Assembly: GCA_021397845.1 (NCBI GenBank)
Contig: CM038049.1
Location: 107,166,877 to 107,230,876 of the forward strand
Length of the DNA: 64,000 nucleotides
Reading direction: 5' to 3'
Source of the DNA: Areca catechu
Taxonomy: Eukaryota > Streptophyta > Magnoliopsida > Arecales > Arecaceae
Positions 1 through 9,984 of the stretch are shown here, in pieces (positions within the stretch are counted from its first letter, which is position 1; every line of letters starts with the position of its first letter). Both the position numbers and the translations under genes were made by a program. The notes under the pieces are model-generated. The model saw only the letters and a program-made list of their open reading frames with translations, was not told where the DNA came from and searched no databases.

Positions 1-316
1 AATGTGATGCTTGCCTTTGGAGTTGCAGGCGGATTACAGTCAGCCTACAGAAAATACAGCAAGCAGAAAAACAGAACGTGCCCAATGCAAAATTCACAAA
101 TGAAATCTAAGAAGTCCTTTGGCTTTCTTTTTCATGGGTCAATCACAATGGCACCCCGACACGCCTTAGGAGATCCCCGTGGAATGGGAAGAGAGGGTGC
201 TTAAACCCTACTTTCTCCTAAGACCGGACGGCTTGGTAACGCCCCCGATCCAAGTACTTCAAGGACTTAATGCTATGCAATCAGGAACTTATTCTACCAT
301 GCTCTGATACCAAGAA
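1..316 (-). mobile_element. Leader fragment of a second copy of gypsy element A
   Basis: This stretch matches 7423-7738 with only a handful of substitutions. In the right-hand copy that segment is the end of the untranslated leader plus the tRNA primer-binding site of element A, read on the minus strand. Here it lies on the far side of the left LTR, so a second A copy starts here and runs out of the window. Its own primer site (reverse complement TGGTATCAGAGC) is at 301-312. The short open frame within it is also present in the other copy and shows no sign of being a gene. Confidence 0.9.
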
Positions 317-1088
317 TGGTGGGGACATGCAAGATGAGAATGTAATGATGCAACCCTAAAGGAGATTAGCATAGATTAACTTAGCAATTTTCTTATTTGC
401 ATATGATTAGTTCAGCATATAATATCAAAGGAGGTCTAATGAAGAGAACTCGAACGATCAAACGTAAACCTAATTATTGAGACTATCAAAATAACAAAGA
501 AATAGGAATAAAATTCGAACCACACAAGTTAAGCCAGGCAAATTTAATATTTCATACCTAATCGACACTAGAACATACTTGGCATTAATCTTTCAAGTAG
601 ATCAAGATCACTCATGAAGAGACCTCCCAAATGACAAGACCATACTACAAATTGAGGGCACTTCTTGTTTTCTGGATTGTGGCAAGTAATTCCTTCCTCT
701 TGAATTCGAAATCCTGGAGAACCCTATACAAAGAAACCTCAAGATTAGGAACTTGGTAAAAACACGTTAGTCATGAAATGGAGAAACTAAAGAAGAGTCG
801 AGGAAGCATTGTTGAAGAATAATCTTGGTGCCATGATAGATCACTTGAAATGGATTAGGCCGGCCTCCTTATGATGGTCTTCTTGATCAACCTTGAATAT
901 TGAAGAGCTAGCTTGAGATTGGAGAAGAAGGAGGGTGTCTTAGGCATTGGAGATGGAGGAGGAGAAACTAGGGTTGGCGTGGGATAGGGAGAAGAATTTA
1001 AAACTACCACTTAGGCACATAGAACTCACATAGAAGAAAATTTTTAATTTTTCTTTTCCATCATCCTTTTACAAGAAGACTAGGAGTC

Positions 1089-1095
1089 TTTTATA
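1089..1095 (-). promoter_or_regulatory. TATA box in left LTR of A
   Basis: TATAAAA reads on the minus strand about 590 bases into the LTR, a sensible place for the end of U3. The same box is at 8511-8517 in the right LTR. Confidence 0.55.
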
Positions 1096-1247
1096 GACTA
1101 TTAAGCCATTTTGAATTCAAACTACACCAAATATCATGGAGAAAAATTTGTGGAGAAAAATATGGGGCATCCCATGAAGAGTGGAGGAAGTTGTGGAGGA
1201 GGTTGTAGCCAATTCAATTTCAAATTCCCCTTTTCTTTTCTTGGGCG

Positions 1248-1361
1248 GCAACCTTAGATGGTGAGGTGGCATGTGTGATGTGGCAGCAATCTTGGATGGT
1301 GAGGTGGCATGTGTGATGTGGCAGCAACCTTGGATGATGAGGTGGCATGTGTCATGTGGCA
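1248..1361 (-). repeat. Three 38-bp tandem repeats in left LTR of A
   Basis: Three head-to-tail copies of a 38-bp unit lie at 1248-1285, 1286-1323 and 1324-1361, differing at a few positions. Each includes GAGGTGGCATGTGT on the plus strand. The block lies upstream of the TATA box in transcription order, so it is in U3, where tandem enhancers are common in LTRs. The 118-codon open frame over it is a by-product of the repeats. Confidence 0.85.
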
Positions 1362-1676
1362 TGTGGTCCCCACTTGAGGTGGCTTTGGTCTTGCTTTGGA
1401 GTATAAGTCTTGAGTCTTCTTTAGTCTTCAAATGTGGTTTGGTTTGATTCTTCATGGATTGGACTTGACTCATTTGGACCCAACTCTTAAATACAAGGTT
1501 AATCAGGCTAGACTAGTCCTAACATAAAATTGAAATGGACTCGAATTACATAATTATTTGGACTCAAAATTAAAGAAAGAAAAAATTACAGGACTTTCTT
1601 TTACTCATCCAACCATAAGGACTCGGATTTGACTTGAATTGGTTGCAGTCTCTTCCTGATTCTGGTGCCCACACCA

Positions 1677-1713
1677 ATTCTCCCGGGGTGGAAGGAACTC
1701 GACCCTATCGAGT
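1677..1713 (-). promoter_or_regulatory. Polypurine tract and adjacent hairpin of A
   Basis: On the minus strand GGGAGAAT (1677-1684) abuts the LTR start and is the likely plus-strand primer tract. Thirteen bases upstream is the perfect stem ACTCGA (1697-1702), loop CCCTA, TCGAGT (1708-1713). The pol stop codon falls in the hairpin. Equivalent hairpins occur beside the polypurine tracts of B, C, E, G and H. Confidence 0.75.
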
Positions 1714-4680
1714 GAGGTTTGGCTGATAAGCTTCTAATGCATCCGGGTCGATTTGTTGTAGGTCCTCTCGGGAAATCCAGGAGTCTTCAGATTCAGGACA
1801 TCCTTGCCATCTAACCAGATAACGTTGGTAGCCTCTATTCCTAGTAGTAATGATCTGGTCATCCAAGATCCTTTCAATTCTCTCCTTTCTCTCAGGAACA
1901 CTTGGTGGTGGACACTCATTTGGTGTTTCACTCTCAAAAGAAACATTAGGACCAAAAAGCTCACTAGGTATCAATGCAGGTTCTTTGTATTCTTTTAAGT
2001 CTGAAACGTTAAATGTTGAACTAATGCCATAACTTGGTGGTAATTCTAATACATAAGCATTTGGTCCAATTTTCTTTATTATTTTGAAAGGTCCGGCTCC
2101 CCGGGCATGGAGTTTCTTCATAGTTCCCGGCGGAAACCTTTCAGGTTTAAGTTTGATCATGACGGAGTCCCCTTCATTAAATTCTTTTAATCTTTTATGT
2201 GAATTAGTCATATGCTGATAGAGTTCATTGCTTGCTTGAATCTTTTGGCTAATCTCCTTATGCAATTCCCTAATATGCTGTGCATATGACTCGACAAACT
2301 CGGACACCCGTGCATGTGTGGGTAAAGGAGCTAGGTCTAAAGGCTTCCTAGGTCTGTATCCATGGACCACTTCGAACGGACTTTTCCCAATAGACCTATT
2401 AACTGAGCTGTTATAGGCAAATTCAGCACGAGGAAGTAATAGGTCCCAGTTTCCTAGGTTGTCACCAATTAAGCATCTCAACAGATTTCCTAAGCTTCGA
2501 TTTACTACCTTAGTCTGGCCATTGGTTTGAGGATGATAGGCAGTAGAGAATTTCAGCTTGGTACCGAGCATGTGCCAGAGGGTTTTCCAGAAATAGCTAG
2601 TAAATTTGACATCTCTGTCGGACACAATAGTTTTGGGTAAACCATGAAGCCTAACGACCTGATCGAGAAAAAGCTTGGCCACCTTCGAAGCATCTAAAGT
2701 TTGAGAACAAGGAATGAAGTGAGCCATCTTGGAGAAACGATCGGCAACCACAAAGACAGAATCATACTTCCTAGACGTCTTAGGGAGGCCTACTACAAAA
2801 TCCATGCTGATATCCTGCCATGGACAATCAAGGATGGGTAAGGGCGTGTACAGACCGGTGTTCTGTCTTTGCTGTTTTGCAACAGCATAGGTATGGCACT
2901 GAGCTACAATCTGGGCCACATTTCTTTTGAGACCAGGCCAAAAGAATTGGTCTTCTATTGCTAAGATGGTCTTATTCCTACCAAAATGTCCTGCTAAGCC
3001 CCCAGCATGAACTTCCCAGATCAGAAATTCCCTAACAGAGGTCTTGGGAATACACAACTGATTTCCTCTGAAAAGGTATCCATCTAAAATGGTATAATCA
3101 CTATGCTTACTAGATGGTCCTTGTTGAAGGGATCGATAGATGTCACCAAAATCAGGGCATGTAGGATATTCCTCTTTTAATCTTTCAAACCCTACTACCT
3201 CGGTGCTCACAAAATTCAACAACATTGAACGACGACTCAACGCATCAGCAACCCTATTTTCAGTTCCGGCATGATGTTTCAGTATGAACGTATAAGCTCG
3301 TATGAACTCTACCCATTTCCCGTGCCTAGGGTTCAATTTCTTCTGAGAACTAAGGAACCTAAGAGCTTCATGGTCAAAAAATAGGACAAACTCTTGCGGT
3401 AGAAGATAATGCCTCCAATAACGTAATGCCTGAACTACCGCATGCAGCTCCCTATCATAAGTGGAATACCTTAGTCTTGCTTCATTTAACTTCTCACTGA
3501 AATATGCTACTGGGTGATTCTCTTGACTCAAGACACCTCCAATTCCTACCCCAGAAGCATCACAAGCAACTTCGAACACTTTGGTAAAATCGGGTAACCT
3601 CAGGACGGGTGCGTGTGTCATTTTTTCCTTAATTGTTAGGAAGGCTTTGTCTGCTGCTTTAGTCCATTCAAAAGATCCCTTCCTAATACAATCAGTGATT
3701 GGAGCCACTATCGTACTGAACCCTCTAATGAATCTCCTATAGAAGGTGGCTAAACCGTAGAAACTACGGACATCATGGATAATCTTGGGTACAGGCCACT
3801 CTACTATTGACTTAATTTTCGCAGGGTCAGCGGACACTCCTTCAGATGTTACTACGAATCCTAGAAAGATAACTCTATGTGTTAAGAATTCACACTTCTT
3901 GATATTGGCATAGAGGCTATCCTTTCTAAGGACTTGGTAAACTTGCCTTAGGTGGGTTAAATGGTCTGCCTTAGTCTTACTATAGATAAGAATGTCATCA
4001 AAGTAGACCACCACAAATTTTCTGATGAAAGTTTTCAACACCTTATTCATAATTCTCATAAAGGTGCTGGGTGCATTGGACAGACCGAACGACATGACTA
4101 ACCACTCATATAATCCATCTTTAGTCTTAAAAGCTGTCTTCCATTCATCTCCAGGCCTAACCCTAACCTGGTGATAGCCACACTTTAAGTCTATCTTGGA
4201 GAAAATTGTTGATCCGGCTATCATATCTAACATATCATCCAGTCTTGGGATTGGAAACCTATATTTGATAGTAATCTTGTTGATGGCACGGCTGTCTACA
4301 CACATCCTCCAGGTACCATCCTTTTTAGGGGTTAACAAGGTAGGGACTGCACAAGGGCTTAAACTTTCTCTAACAAACCCCTTTCTAAGAAGTTCACTAA
4401 CTTGCCTTTGTAACTCCTGATGTTCAGTTGGATTCATCCTATAATGAGGCAAATTAGGTAAAGTCGCGCCAGGGACTAAATCTATGGCATGCTGTATGTC
4501 CCTTAAAGGTGGAAGATTATCGGGAAGATCCTCGGGAAACACGTCTTCAAAGTCTTTCAATAATTGGACCACCTCTTGAGGGTGTTCTACAGGGGTGTGG
4601 TCCATAGTTTCCTTAGCAGCTACCATCCAAATAGGTGCTCCCTCATTAATGTCTTTTTCTAATTCTCTTGCACCTATCAA
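1705..4680 (-). CDS. Element A Pol: RT, RNase H, integrase, chromodomain
   Basis: This 991-residue open frame has the gypsy order of pol domains. RT spans about residues 80-255 with the active site YFDD at 226-229. RNase H lies at about 365-485 (VACDASG, DHEAL, VADALS). The integrase zinc finger starts near 558 (H558, H565, C595), but the expected second cysteine is Tyr598. The integrase core has D627 and D688, but the third catalytic position, exactly 35 residues on, is Lys724 rather than glutamate. A chromodomain follows at about 930-985. Integrase should therefore be dead even though RT looks sound. The first codon used (TTG at 4680) is only the first after a break; the true protein is a Gag-Pol fusion, and a frame change separates it from protease upstream. 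Confidence 0.92.
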   Translation of the reverse strand: MIGARELEKDINEGAPIWMVAAKETMDHTPVEHPQEVVQLLKDFEDVFPEDLPDNLPPLRDIQHAIDLVPGATLPNLPHYRMNPTEHQELQRQVSELLRKGFVRESLSPCAVPTLLTPKKDGTWRMCVDSRAINKITIKYRFPIPRLDDMLDMIAGSTIFSKIDLKCGYHQVRVRPGDEWKTAFKTKDGLYEWLVMSFGLSNAPSTFMRIMNKVLKTFIRKFVVVYFDDILIYSKTKADHLTHLRQVYQVLRKDSLYANIKKCEFLTHRVIFLGFVVTSEGVSADPAKIKSIVEWPVPKIIHDVRSFYGLATFYRRFIRGFSTIVAPITDCIRKGSFEWTKAADKAFLTIKEKMTHAPVLRLPDFTKVFEVACDASGVGIGGVLSQENHPVAYFSEKLNEARLRYSTYDRELHAVVQALRYWRHYLLPQEFVLFFDHEALRFLSSQKKLNPRHGKWVEFIRAYTFILKHHAGTENRVADALSRRSMLLNFVSTEVVGFERLKEEYPTCPDFGDIYRSLQQGPSSKHSDYTILDGYLFRGNQLCIPKTSVREFLIWEVHAGGLAGHFGRNKTILAIEDQFFWPGLKRNVAQIVAQCHTYAVAKQQRQNTGLYTPLPILDCPWQDISMDFVVGLPKTSRKYDSVFVVADRFSKMAHFIPCSQTLDASKVAKLFLDQVVRLHGLPKTIVSDRDVKFTSYFWKTLWHMLGTKLKFSTAYHPQTNGQTKVVNRSLGNLLRCLIGDNLGNWDLLLPRAEFAYNSSVNRSIGKSPFEVVHGYRPRKPLDLAPLPTHARVSEFVESYAQHIRELHKEISQKIQASNELYQHMTNSHKRLKEFNEGDSVMIKLKPERFPPGTMKKLHARGAGPFKIIKKIGPNAYVLELPPSYGISSTFNVSDLKEYKEPALIPSELFGPNVSFESETPNECPPPSVPERKERIERILDDQIITTRNRGYQRYLVRWQGCPESEDSWISREDLQQIDPDALEAYQPNLTR

Positions 4681-4703
4681 ATTTAATCCAGTCCTTTTTT
4701 CTT

Positions 4704-5756
4704 TCAGACTGAAACTCCTCTTTTGGTGTTGTCCTTAGGCTGGGTTGGATGAATGACAATTTTCTTGCCATTGAAATTGAAAGCACAGGAATTTGATTGA
4801 CCAAAAATTGTCACATCATGGTCAAACAGCCATGGCCTACCTAGGATGATGCTATTTACTCCTATAGGGAGTACATCACACCAGATTCGTTCCTGATAGG
4901 ACTGAAGTTGGATTCGGGCCTGACATCTCTGCTTGATTGGGATAGAAGTGGAATCGATCCAGGATACCTTATATGGATTGGGATGTGGTTCAGTGGGTAA
5001 TCCTAGACTCTTGGCTGCACTAGTAGAAATGGCATTGACACAGCTTCCACTATCGATCACGATCTTACAGACCTTTTCGCCTATTTTGACAAATGTGTGT
5101 AGGATGCTAGTCCTACGCCAGTCTTCCTGCTCCTTGGTCTGTGTCATGATACATCTCACAACTCCTAACACATCTGATGAATCTACATTTTCTTCATCTC
5201 CTTCATACTCATCAGCCAAGCAATCCCCTGCTTCATAAACCTCCTCTTCATCATTCTCCAGGGGTTCTGATTCACCTTCTTCTGCCTCCCCTATATGTAA
5301 AGCTCTAGAGGGGCATTGGCTCACGAAATGACCTGGTTTACGACACTTATAGCAGACTCGCTCCCTCTCACCTCGAACTTCAGGGCTCTTTCCTTTGTCT
5401 TCTCTAGGAATTGGGGGAATGGCAGGGTTGTGCCTAGGGGTTGGATTCGAGCTGGATCTTGGTCTATTGGTTGTACCAGGGACTGAACTCGGCCTGCTAA
5501 CAGGAGGGTTAAACCTAATAGGTTCAGGTCGTCTAAATGTAGCTCTTCTTTGAAACCTCTCATAGTCCATGGCAACTTGGTATGCCTGATCTAAATCATG
5601 GACTTCTCTCAAAAACAGTTTCCCTTTTATATCATCATTCAACCCTGATCTAAACCTTGATAAAGTGGCTGCTTCAGACTCGACTACGTTGCATCGCATC
5701 ACAAACTCATCAAATTTAGCAATGTATTCAGAAACGATCTTGTTACCCTGTGTCAA
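4704..5756 (-). CDS. Element A Gag C-terminus and protease
   Basis: These 350 residues continue Gag in the same frame as 5757-6404 after a TGA stop. Residues 1-70 finish the capsid-like domain. A canonical CX2CX4HX4C zinc knuckle lies at C135, C138, H143 and C148, and an acidic linker follows (about 155-195). The aspartic protease has its DSG active site at 235-237. The frame ends at a TGA (4704-4706) just before an A-rich run, and RT continues in another frame from about 4700 downward. The apparent TTG start is simply the codon after the stop. Confidence 0.85.
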   Translation of the reverse strand: MTQGNKIVSEYIAKFDEFVMRCNVVESEAATLSRFRSGLNDDIKGKLFLREVHDLDQAYQVAMDYERFQRRATFRRPEPIRFNPPVSRPSSVPGTTNRPRSSSNPTPRHNPAIPPIPREDKGKSPEVRGERERVCYKCRKPGHFVSQCPSRALHIGEAEEGESEPLENDEEEVYEAGDCLADEYEGDEENVDSSDVLGVVRCIMTQTKEQEDWRRTSILHTFVKIGEKVCKIVIDSGSCVNAISTSAAKSLGLPTEPHPNPYKVSWIDSTSIPIKQRCQARIQLQSYQERIWCDVLPIGVNSIILGRPWLFDHDVTIFGQSNSCAFNFNGKKIVIHPTQPKDNTKRGVSV

Positions 5757-6404
5757 TCATTGCCACTGATCTAATAACCTTTGCTGATAAGACATAGGCA
5801 GATATTTCTCTCTAAGTTTCCTCTTCATATCTCTCCATGTTGCTATAGGTAAATCTCTCCTTTGCCTTGATATGCGTTCTACGTTTCCCCAATATAACCG
5901 AGCCTGACAAACTAGTCTGATTTTGGCAAACTTAAATCTTCTCTCTTCAGACATATCATACCAGTCAAAATACTGGTCCATGTCAGCCTCCCAGTCGGTG
6001 TACACCTTAGGATCTAAGCTTCCCTCAAAGGTTGGTGCATCTAGACGGATGTTCCTTAGGGCCCGATCATCCTGATCAAAAGTATCATAGTGAGGCCTTC
6101 TAGGAGGTGGCTCTGGAGTATGATCAACATAATCCTGATGCGGTCTTCTTTGAATTGGGTCAGGTGTGTGTTCCTGTCGTTGGGCTCTAGGATGAACTGA
6201 AGGTAATCTGGGTGAAGGTGGTTCAGTTGGGGTCAACCTAGCTTCTTCTAGGATTCCTACCCTTTCCTCGAATTGACCAAATTTAGCATCCAAACGGTCA
6301 ATCTTCTCGATCATAGTTCTCATAAGGCTTTCCATACTAGTATCCATGGATGAACTAGGTTGGGCTTGTGAAGGGTGGTAAGGTGTGCCTGACCTAGTTG
6401 TCAT
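5757..6404 (-). CDS. Element A Gag N-terminus, ended by an in-frame TGA
   Basis: This 215-residue frame begins MTTRSGTPY, as gag does in the related elements here. Residues 20-55 look like a coiled coil, 60-110 are rich in proline and charge, and 120-215 are a retrotransposon Gag domain (DAPTFEGSLDPKVYTDW, then WYDMSEERR). It stops at TGA 5757-5759, where related gag frames in this window read through, so the stop is a lesion and not the natural end. Gag would form the virus-like particle in the cytoplasm. Confidence 0.88.
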   Translation of the reverse strand: MTTRSGTPYHPSQAQPSSSMDTSMESLMRTMIEKIDRLDAKFGQFEERVGILEEARLTPTEPPSPRLPSVHPRAQRQEHTPDPIQRRPHQDYVDHTPEPPPRRPHYDTFDQDDRALRNIRLDAPTFEGSLDPKVYTDWEADMDQYFDWYDMSEERRFKFAKIRLVCQARLYWGNVERISRQRRDLPIATWRDMKRKLREKYLPMSYQQRLLDQWQ

Positions 6405-7722
6405 GCAAACAATTAGATTCAGACCCGAACTACGAGTTTTCTAAACCGGTTAGTCCAAATAAACTGAGTTGACTAGATACAATCAAATCAACAGCTACTC
6501 TCTTCCACTGGCCAGTCAGGAGGTGGGTCTGTGGGAGGTTCCCCCAGCTTTCACTGGGTCCTAATTAAAAACCACAAGAACCGCTTAGGCTTGAGCCACT
6601 TAACCTCTATCCTTGACACCAGCTTTCAATAATAGATGAAGAAATGGGTTGCACAAGCTTTCCCAATTGAATTGAACTGGACCTAGAGTTCCAAGCTAGT
6701 TGCCTAATCAAGGTGGCAAGCTAGATTGTAGTAACTCTATACTTGGCCAGGTTTTAGAACAAGGGGAGTGTGAGATCCTGTCTCTGGCCTACCTAGGCCC
6801 GGTGGAATTGGCCCGATAGATGGATCAGCACCCAAGCCCTTAGTCCCAATTCTAGACACCAAGTAATAGGGCACACACAAGACTAGTTGACACAATGAGT
6901 TGACAATAACCCAGGCTCGACCAAATTGATGTTCCTAACCCACTAGGGCAATTAATGTCTAATCAATTTTAGTTAGGGATTGGATCGATATGCAATTTGG
7001 TGATTTTTGGGCTAGGGACAGGTGATGAAATCCTGACCCTATGTCAATTTCTTGCCCTTAATTTGATTTGTCATGAGATGCATGCAAATTTCAAATTTCA
7101 GGTGCAGAAGTAGTGTGTTGCAGTTTAAAAGTGGTGTTGATAAGTGTAGAAACAAATGTCAGAAAAATCTAAAAAAATCACAGAAAACTCCTAACTTCTA
7201 GATGACATACCAGATGAAACAAAAAATCAAAATAAAATCTGTACTATTCTATGCAGATTCTGAAATGAAGATAATGAAAAGGAACAGAACAGAACAGAAA
7301 CCCTAATAACACTGATGGACTGCAGGAATTTTCATTTTTTTTGTAAATTCTTTCTCAGATTTGAATTTAAAACGGTGATAAGCAACTTAAAATGGAGCAG
7401 GAAAAAAAATATTCCAACGAGGAATGTGATACTTTCCTTTGGAGTTGCAGGCGGATTACAGTCAGCCTACAGAAAATACAGCAAGCAGAAAAACAGAACG
7501 TGCCCAATGCAAAATTCACAAATGAAATTTAAGAAGTCCTTTGGCTTTCTTTTTCACGGGTCAATCACAATGGCACCCCGACACGCCTTAGGAGATCCCC
7601 GTGGAATGGGAAGAGAGGGTGCTTAAACCCTACTTTCTCCTAAGACCGGACGGCCTGGTAACGCCCCCGATCCAAGTACTTCAAGGACTTAATGCTATGC
7701 AATCAGGAACTTATTCTACCAT
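6405..7722 (-). other. Untranslated leader of A
   Basis: About 1.3 kb without a gene separates the primer site from gag. Two blocks recur in the leaders of B, C, G and H: one around 6520-6640 (related to TTGGTGTCTAAGG and ACCTGGCCA on the sense strand) and one around 6940-7080 with AGGGCAATT-type sequence. The part at 7423-7722 is duplicated at 1-300. Confidence 0.7.
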
Positions 7723-7734
7723 GCTCTGATACCA
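7723..7734 (-). other. tRNA-iMet primer-binding site of A
   Basis: The minus strand reads TGGTATCAGAGC, complementary to the 3' end of plant initiator methionine tRNA. It lies four bases inside the LTR at 7739. This fixes the element's direction as minus. Confidence 0.9.
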
Positions 7735-7738
7735 AGAA

Positions 7739-9098
7739 TGGTGGGGACATGCAAGATGAGAATGTAATGATGCAACCCTAAAGGAGATTAGCATAGATTA
7801 ACTTAGCAATTTTCTTATTTGCATATGATTAGTTCAGCATATAATATCAAAGGAGGTCTAATGAAGAGAACTCGAACGATCAAACGTAAACCTAATTATT
7901 GAGACTATCAAAATAACAAAGAAATAGGAATAAAATTCGAACCACACAAGTTAAGCCAGGCAAATTTAATATTTCATACCTAATCGACACTAGAACATAC
8001 TTGGCATTAATCTTTCAAGTAGATCAAGATCACTCATGAAGAGACCTCCCAAATGACAAGACCATACTACAAATTGAGGGCACTTCTTGTTTTCTGGATT
8101 GTGGCAAGTAATTCCTTCCTCTTGAATTCGAAATCCTGGAGAACCCTATACAAAGAAACCTCAAGATTAGGAACTTGGTAAAAACACGTTAGTCATGAAA
8201 TGGAGAAACTAAAGAAGAGTCGAGGAAGCATTGTTGAAGAATAATCTTGGTGCCATGATAGATCACTTGAAATGGATTAGGCCGGCCTCCTTATGATGGT
8301 CTTCTTGATCAACCTTGAATATTGAAGAGCTAGCTTGAGATTGGAGAAGAAGGAGGGTGTCTTAGGCATTGGAGATGGAGGAGGAGAAACTAGGGTTGGC
8401 GTGGGATAGGGAGAAGAATTTAAAACTACCACTTAGGCACATAGAACTCACATAGAAGAAAATTTTTAATTTTTCTTTTCCATCATCCTTTTACAAGAAG
8501 ACTAGGAGTCTTTTATAGACTATTAAGCCATTTTGAATTCAAACTACACCAAATATCATGGAGAAAAATTTGTGGAGAAAAATATGGGGCATCCCATGAA
8601 GAGTGGAGGAAGTTGTGGAGGAGGTTGTAGCCAATTCAATTTCAAATTCCCCTTTTCTTTTCTTGGGCGTCAACCTTAGATGGTGAGGTGGCATGTGTGA
8701 TGTGGCAGCAATCTTGGATGGTGAGGTGGCATGTGTGATGTGGCAGCAACCTTGGATGATGAGGTGGCATGTGTCATGTGGCATGTGGTCCCCACTTGAG
8801 GTGGCTTTGGTCTTGCTTTGGAGTATAAGTCTTGAGTCTTCTTTAGTCTTCAAATGTGGTTTGGTTTGATTCTTCATGGATTGGACTTGACTCATTTGGA
8901 CCCAACTCTTAAATACAAGGTTAATCAGGCTGGACTAGTCCCAACATAAAATTGAAATGGACTCAAATTACATAATTATTTGGACTCAAAATTAAAGAAA
9001 GAAAAAATTACAGGACTTTCTTTTACTCATCCAACCATAAGGACTCGGATTTGACTTGAATTGGTTGGAGTCTCTTCCTGATTCTGGTGCCCACACCA
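7739..9098 (-). repeat. 5' LTR of element A (right copy)
   Basis: This 1360-bp LTR starts and ends as the left copy does, and it contains the TATA box (8511-8517) and the 38-bp repeat block (8670-8783). The bases after it, TAACC, are also present at the matching point in B's other LTR (about 24263), so they mark A's insertion point in B and half of a presumed target duplication whose partner is off the window. Confidence 0.92.
8670..8783 (-). repeat. Three 38-bp tandem repeats in right LTR of A
   Basis: This is the same three-unit block as at 1248-1361, offset by 7422 bases, with one base different in the first unit (GGCGTCAACC against GGCGGCAACC on the plus strand). Confidence 0.85.
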
Positions 9099-9318
9099 TA
9101 ACCTCTTCTCTTGTACAAAATTTAAACTCATACTGGACTCATTGCTGAAGTACAGGACTCAATATACTAACTAGGGTTGAGGGTTGAGACAAATCAACTA
9201 ACCTCAACTTATTCTGGACTCAATCTTAATTGATTACAAAACTTTCAAAACTTTGACACATGACTAAGTAAATCATATGGGATCCATGGATCTGTGTATG
9301 ATCTTGGTGTCCCCACCA
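9099..9318 (-). repeat. Remnant of the 3' LTR of element B
   Basis: These 220 bases match 24262-24484, the start of B's other LTR on the minus strand, with scattered differences. The rest of this LTR was displaced to the left of the window by the insertion of A. It ends with GTCCCCACCA next to a polypurine tract. Confidence 0.85.
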
Positions 9319-9355
9319 ATTCTCCCAGGGTGGGAGGAACTCGACCCCATTGAGT
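9319..9355 (-). promoter_or_regulatory. Polypurine tract and hairpin of B
   Basis: GGGAGAAT on the minus strand (9319-9326) abuts the LTR. A stem with one mismatch follows: plus-strand ACTCGA (9339-9344), CCCCA loop, TTGAGT (9350-9355). It is the same element as in A, slightly eroded. Confidence 0.65.
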
Positions 9356-9899
9356 AAGGGTCAATTTGGCTCAAGGAGGGTCTGGGTTAAGGTGCTGCAG
9401 ATCCATACCAGCATTCCACAAGTCCTCAGATTCTTGCCAACCTTGCCACCGGACCAAGTATCGCTAACAGTCTCTATTCCAGGTACCGATAGCTTGATTT
9501 TAGAGCTCTCTCAATCTTTTCCTTACCAAAAGGCCAAATTGTATGTGGTCGCTATGGGGTGGGTTCACTCACAAAGAAAGGGAGTGGCTCAAAGAGCTCA
9601 CTGCGTTTCACTGCTGGCTCCCAAAACTCTATAAGATCTGAGATGATGAAGATGGAGCTAATACATAAATCAGCTGATATCTTAAGCACATAGGCATTGG
9701 GTCCATTACTCTTCATTATTTTGGATGAGCCAGCTTCGCGAGCAGAAAATTTCTTTATCATCACATATTCCTCTGCATAAAATTCTTTATCTCTCTTTTG
9801 AGAATTAGCCAAGTTGTTATTTAGTTCATTAGTTATGTTCAACTCTTGACTAATTTTATTATGCATATGCTGTGCAGAGGTAAATGTAGGTGCAGACAT
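9356..9899 (-). pseudogene. Element B Pol tail: integrase C-terminus and chromodomain remnant
   Basis: The minus-strand frame at 9552-9899 (115 residues) matches the end of integrase in A and G: the helix before the GPNAYVL segment, then ISSIFIISDL. Downstream, 9360-9550 still resembles a chromodomain (KEKIERAL, then RYL and QHLNPDPP) but with shifts and stops. The stretch that reads PERFPPGT in A and G is missing here and also in H. It is a decayed 3' end of pol with no RT upstream. Confidence 0.75.
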
Positions 9900-9984
9900 G
9901 TAATTCGGGCTGTAAATTTATTAGACTCAACTAATACCTAATAGACTCAACTAGAAATCCCTATCAAAAGACATTTTATTGGAC

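Larger units (their letters stand above)
317..1676 (-). repeat. LTR of element A, shared by two tandem copies
   Basis: This is a 1360-bp LTR matching 7739-9098 with about five to eight differences seen by eye. On the minus strand it begins TGGTGTGGGC and ends CCCCACCA, the expected TG...CA ends. It is the 3' LTR of the copy at 1677-7738 and also the 5' LTR of the copy that runs off the left edge, because it is followed on the minus strand by a primer site at 301-312. A minus-strand TATAAAA box lies at 1089-1095. Confidence 0.92.
317..9098 (-). mobile_element. Element A: young Ty3/gypsy chromovirus-type retrotransposon
   Basis: The element has two 1360-bp LTRs, a tRNA-iMet primer site at 7723-7734, a polypurine tract at 1677-1684, and gag, protease, RT, RNase H, integrase and chromodomain in gypsy order. 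The near-identical LTRs point to recent insertion. The right flank (9099 onward) is the LTR of element B, so A landed in B. Its left end cannot be seen because a second copy continues past position 1. The coding region is broken by a stop in gag, a frame change after protease, and two damaging integrase substitutions. The chromodomain places it among chromoviruses; I cannot assign the clade. Confidence 0.92.

Noticed and set aside
1117..1473. 118-codon open frame in the A LTR, repeated at 8539-8895
   Set aside because: It is a product of the 38-bp tandem repeat in the LTR and has no domain; its presence in both LTRs follows from LTR duplication.
4690..4706. An A-rich run on the minus strand (containing AAAAAAG) at the protease-RT junction of A, resembling a -1 frameshift slippery site
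   Set aside because: The protease frame already ends at TGA 4704-4706, upstream of the run on the minus strand, so ribosomes in that frame would not reach it. G has no frame change at this point.
7723..7734. tRNA gene suggested by the initiator-tRNA match
   Set aside because: Only the 12-base primer complement is present, with no cloverleaf. The same holds for the other primer sites.
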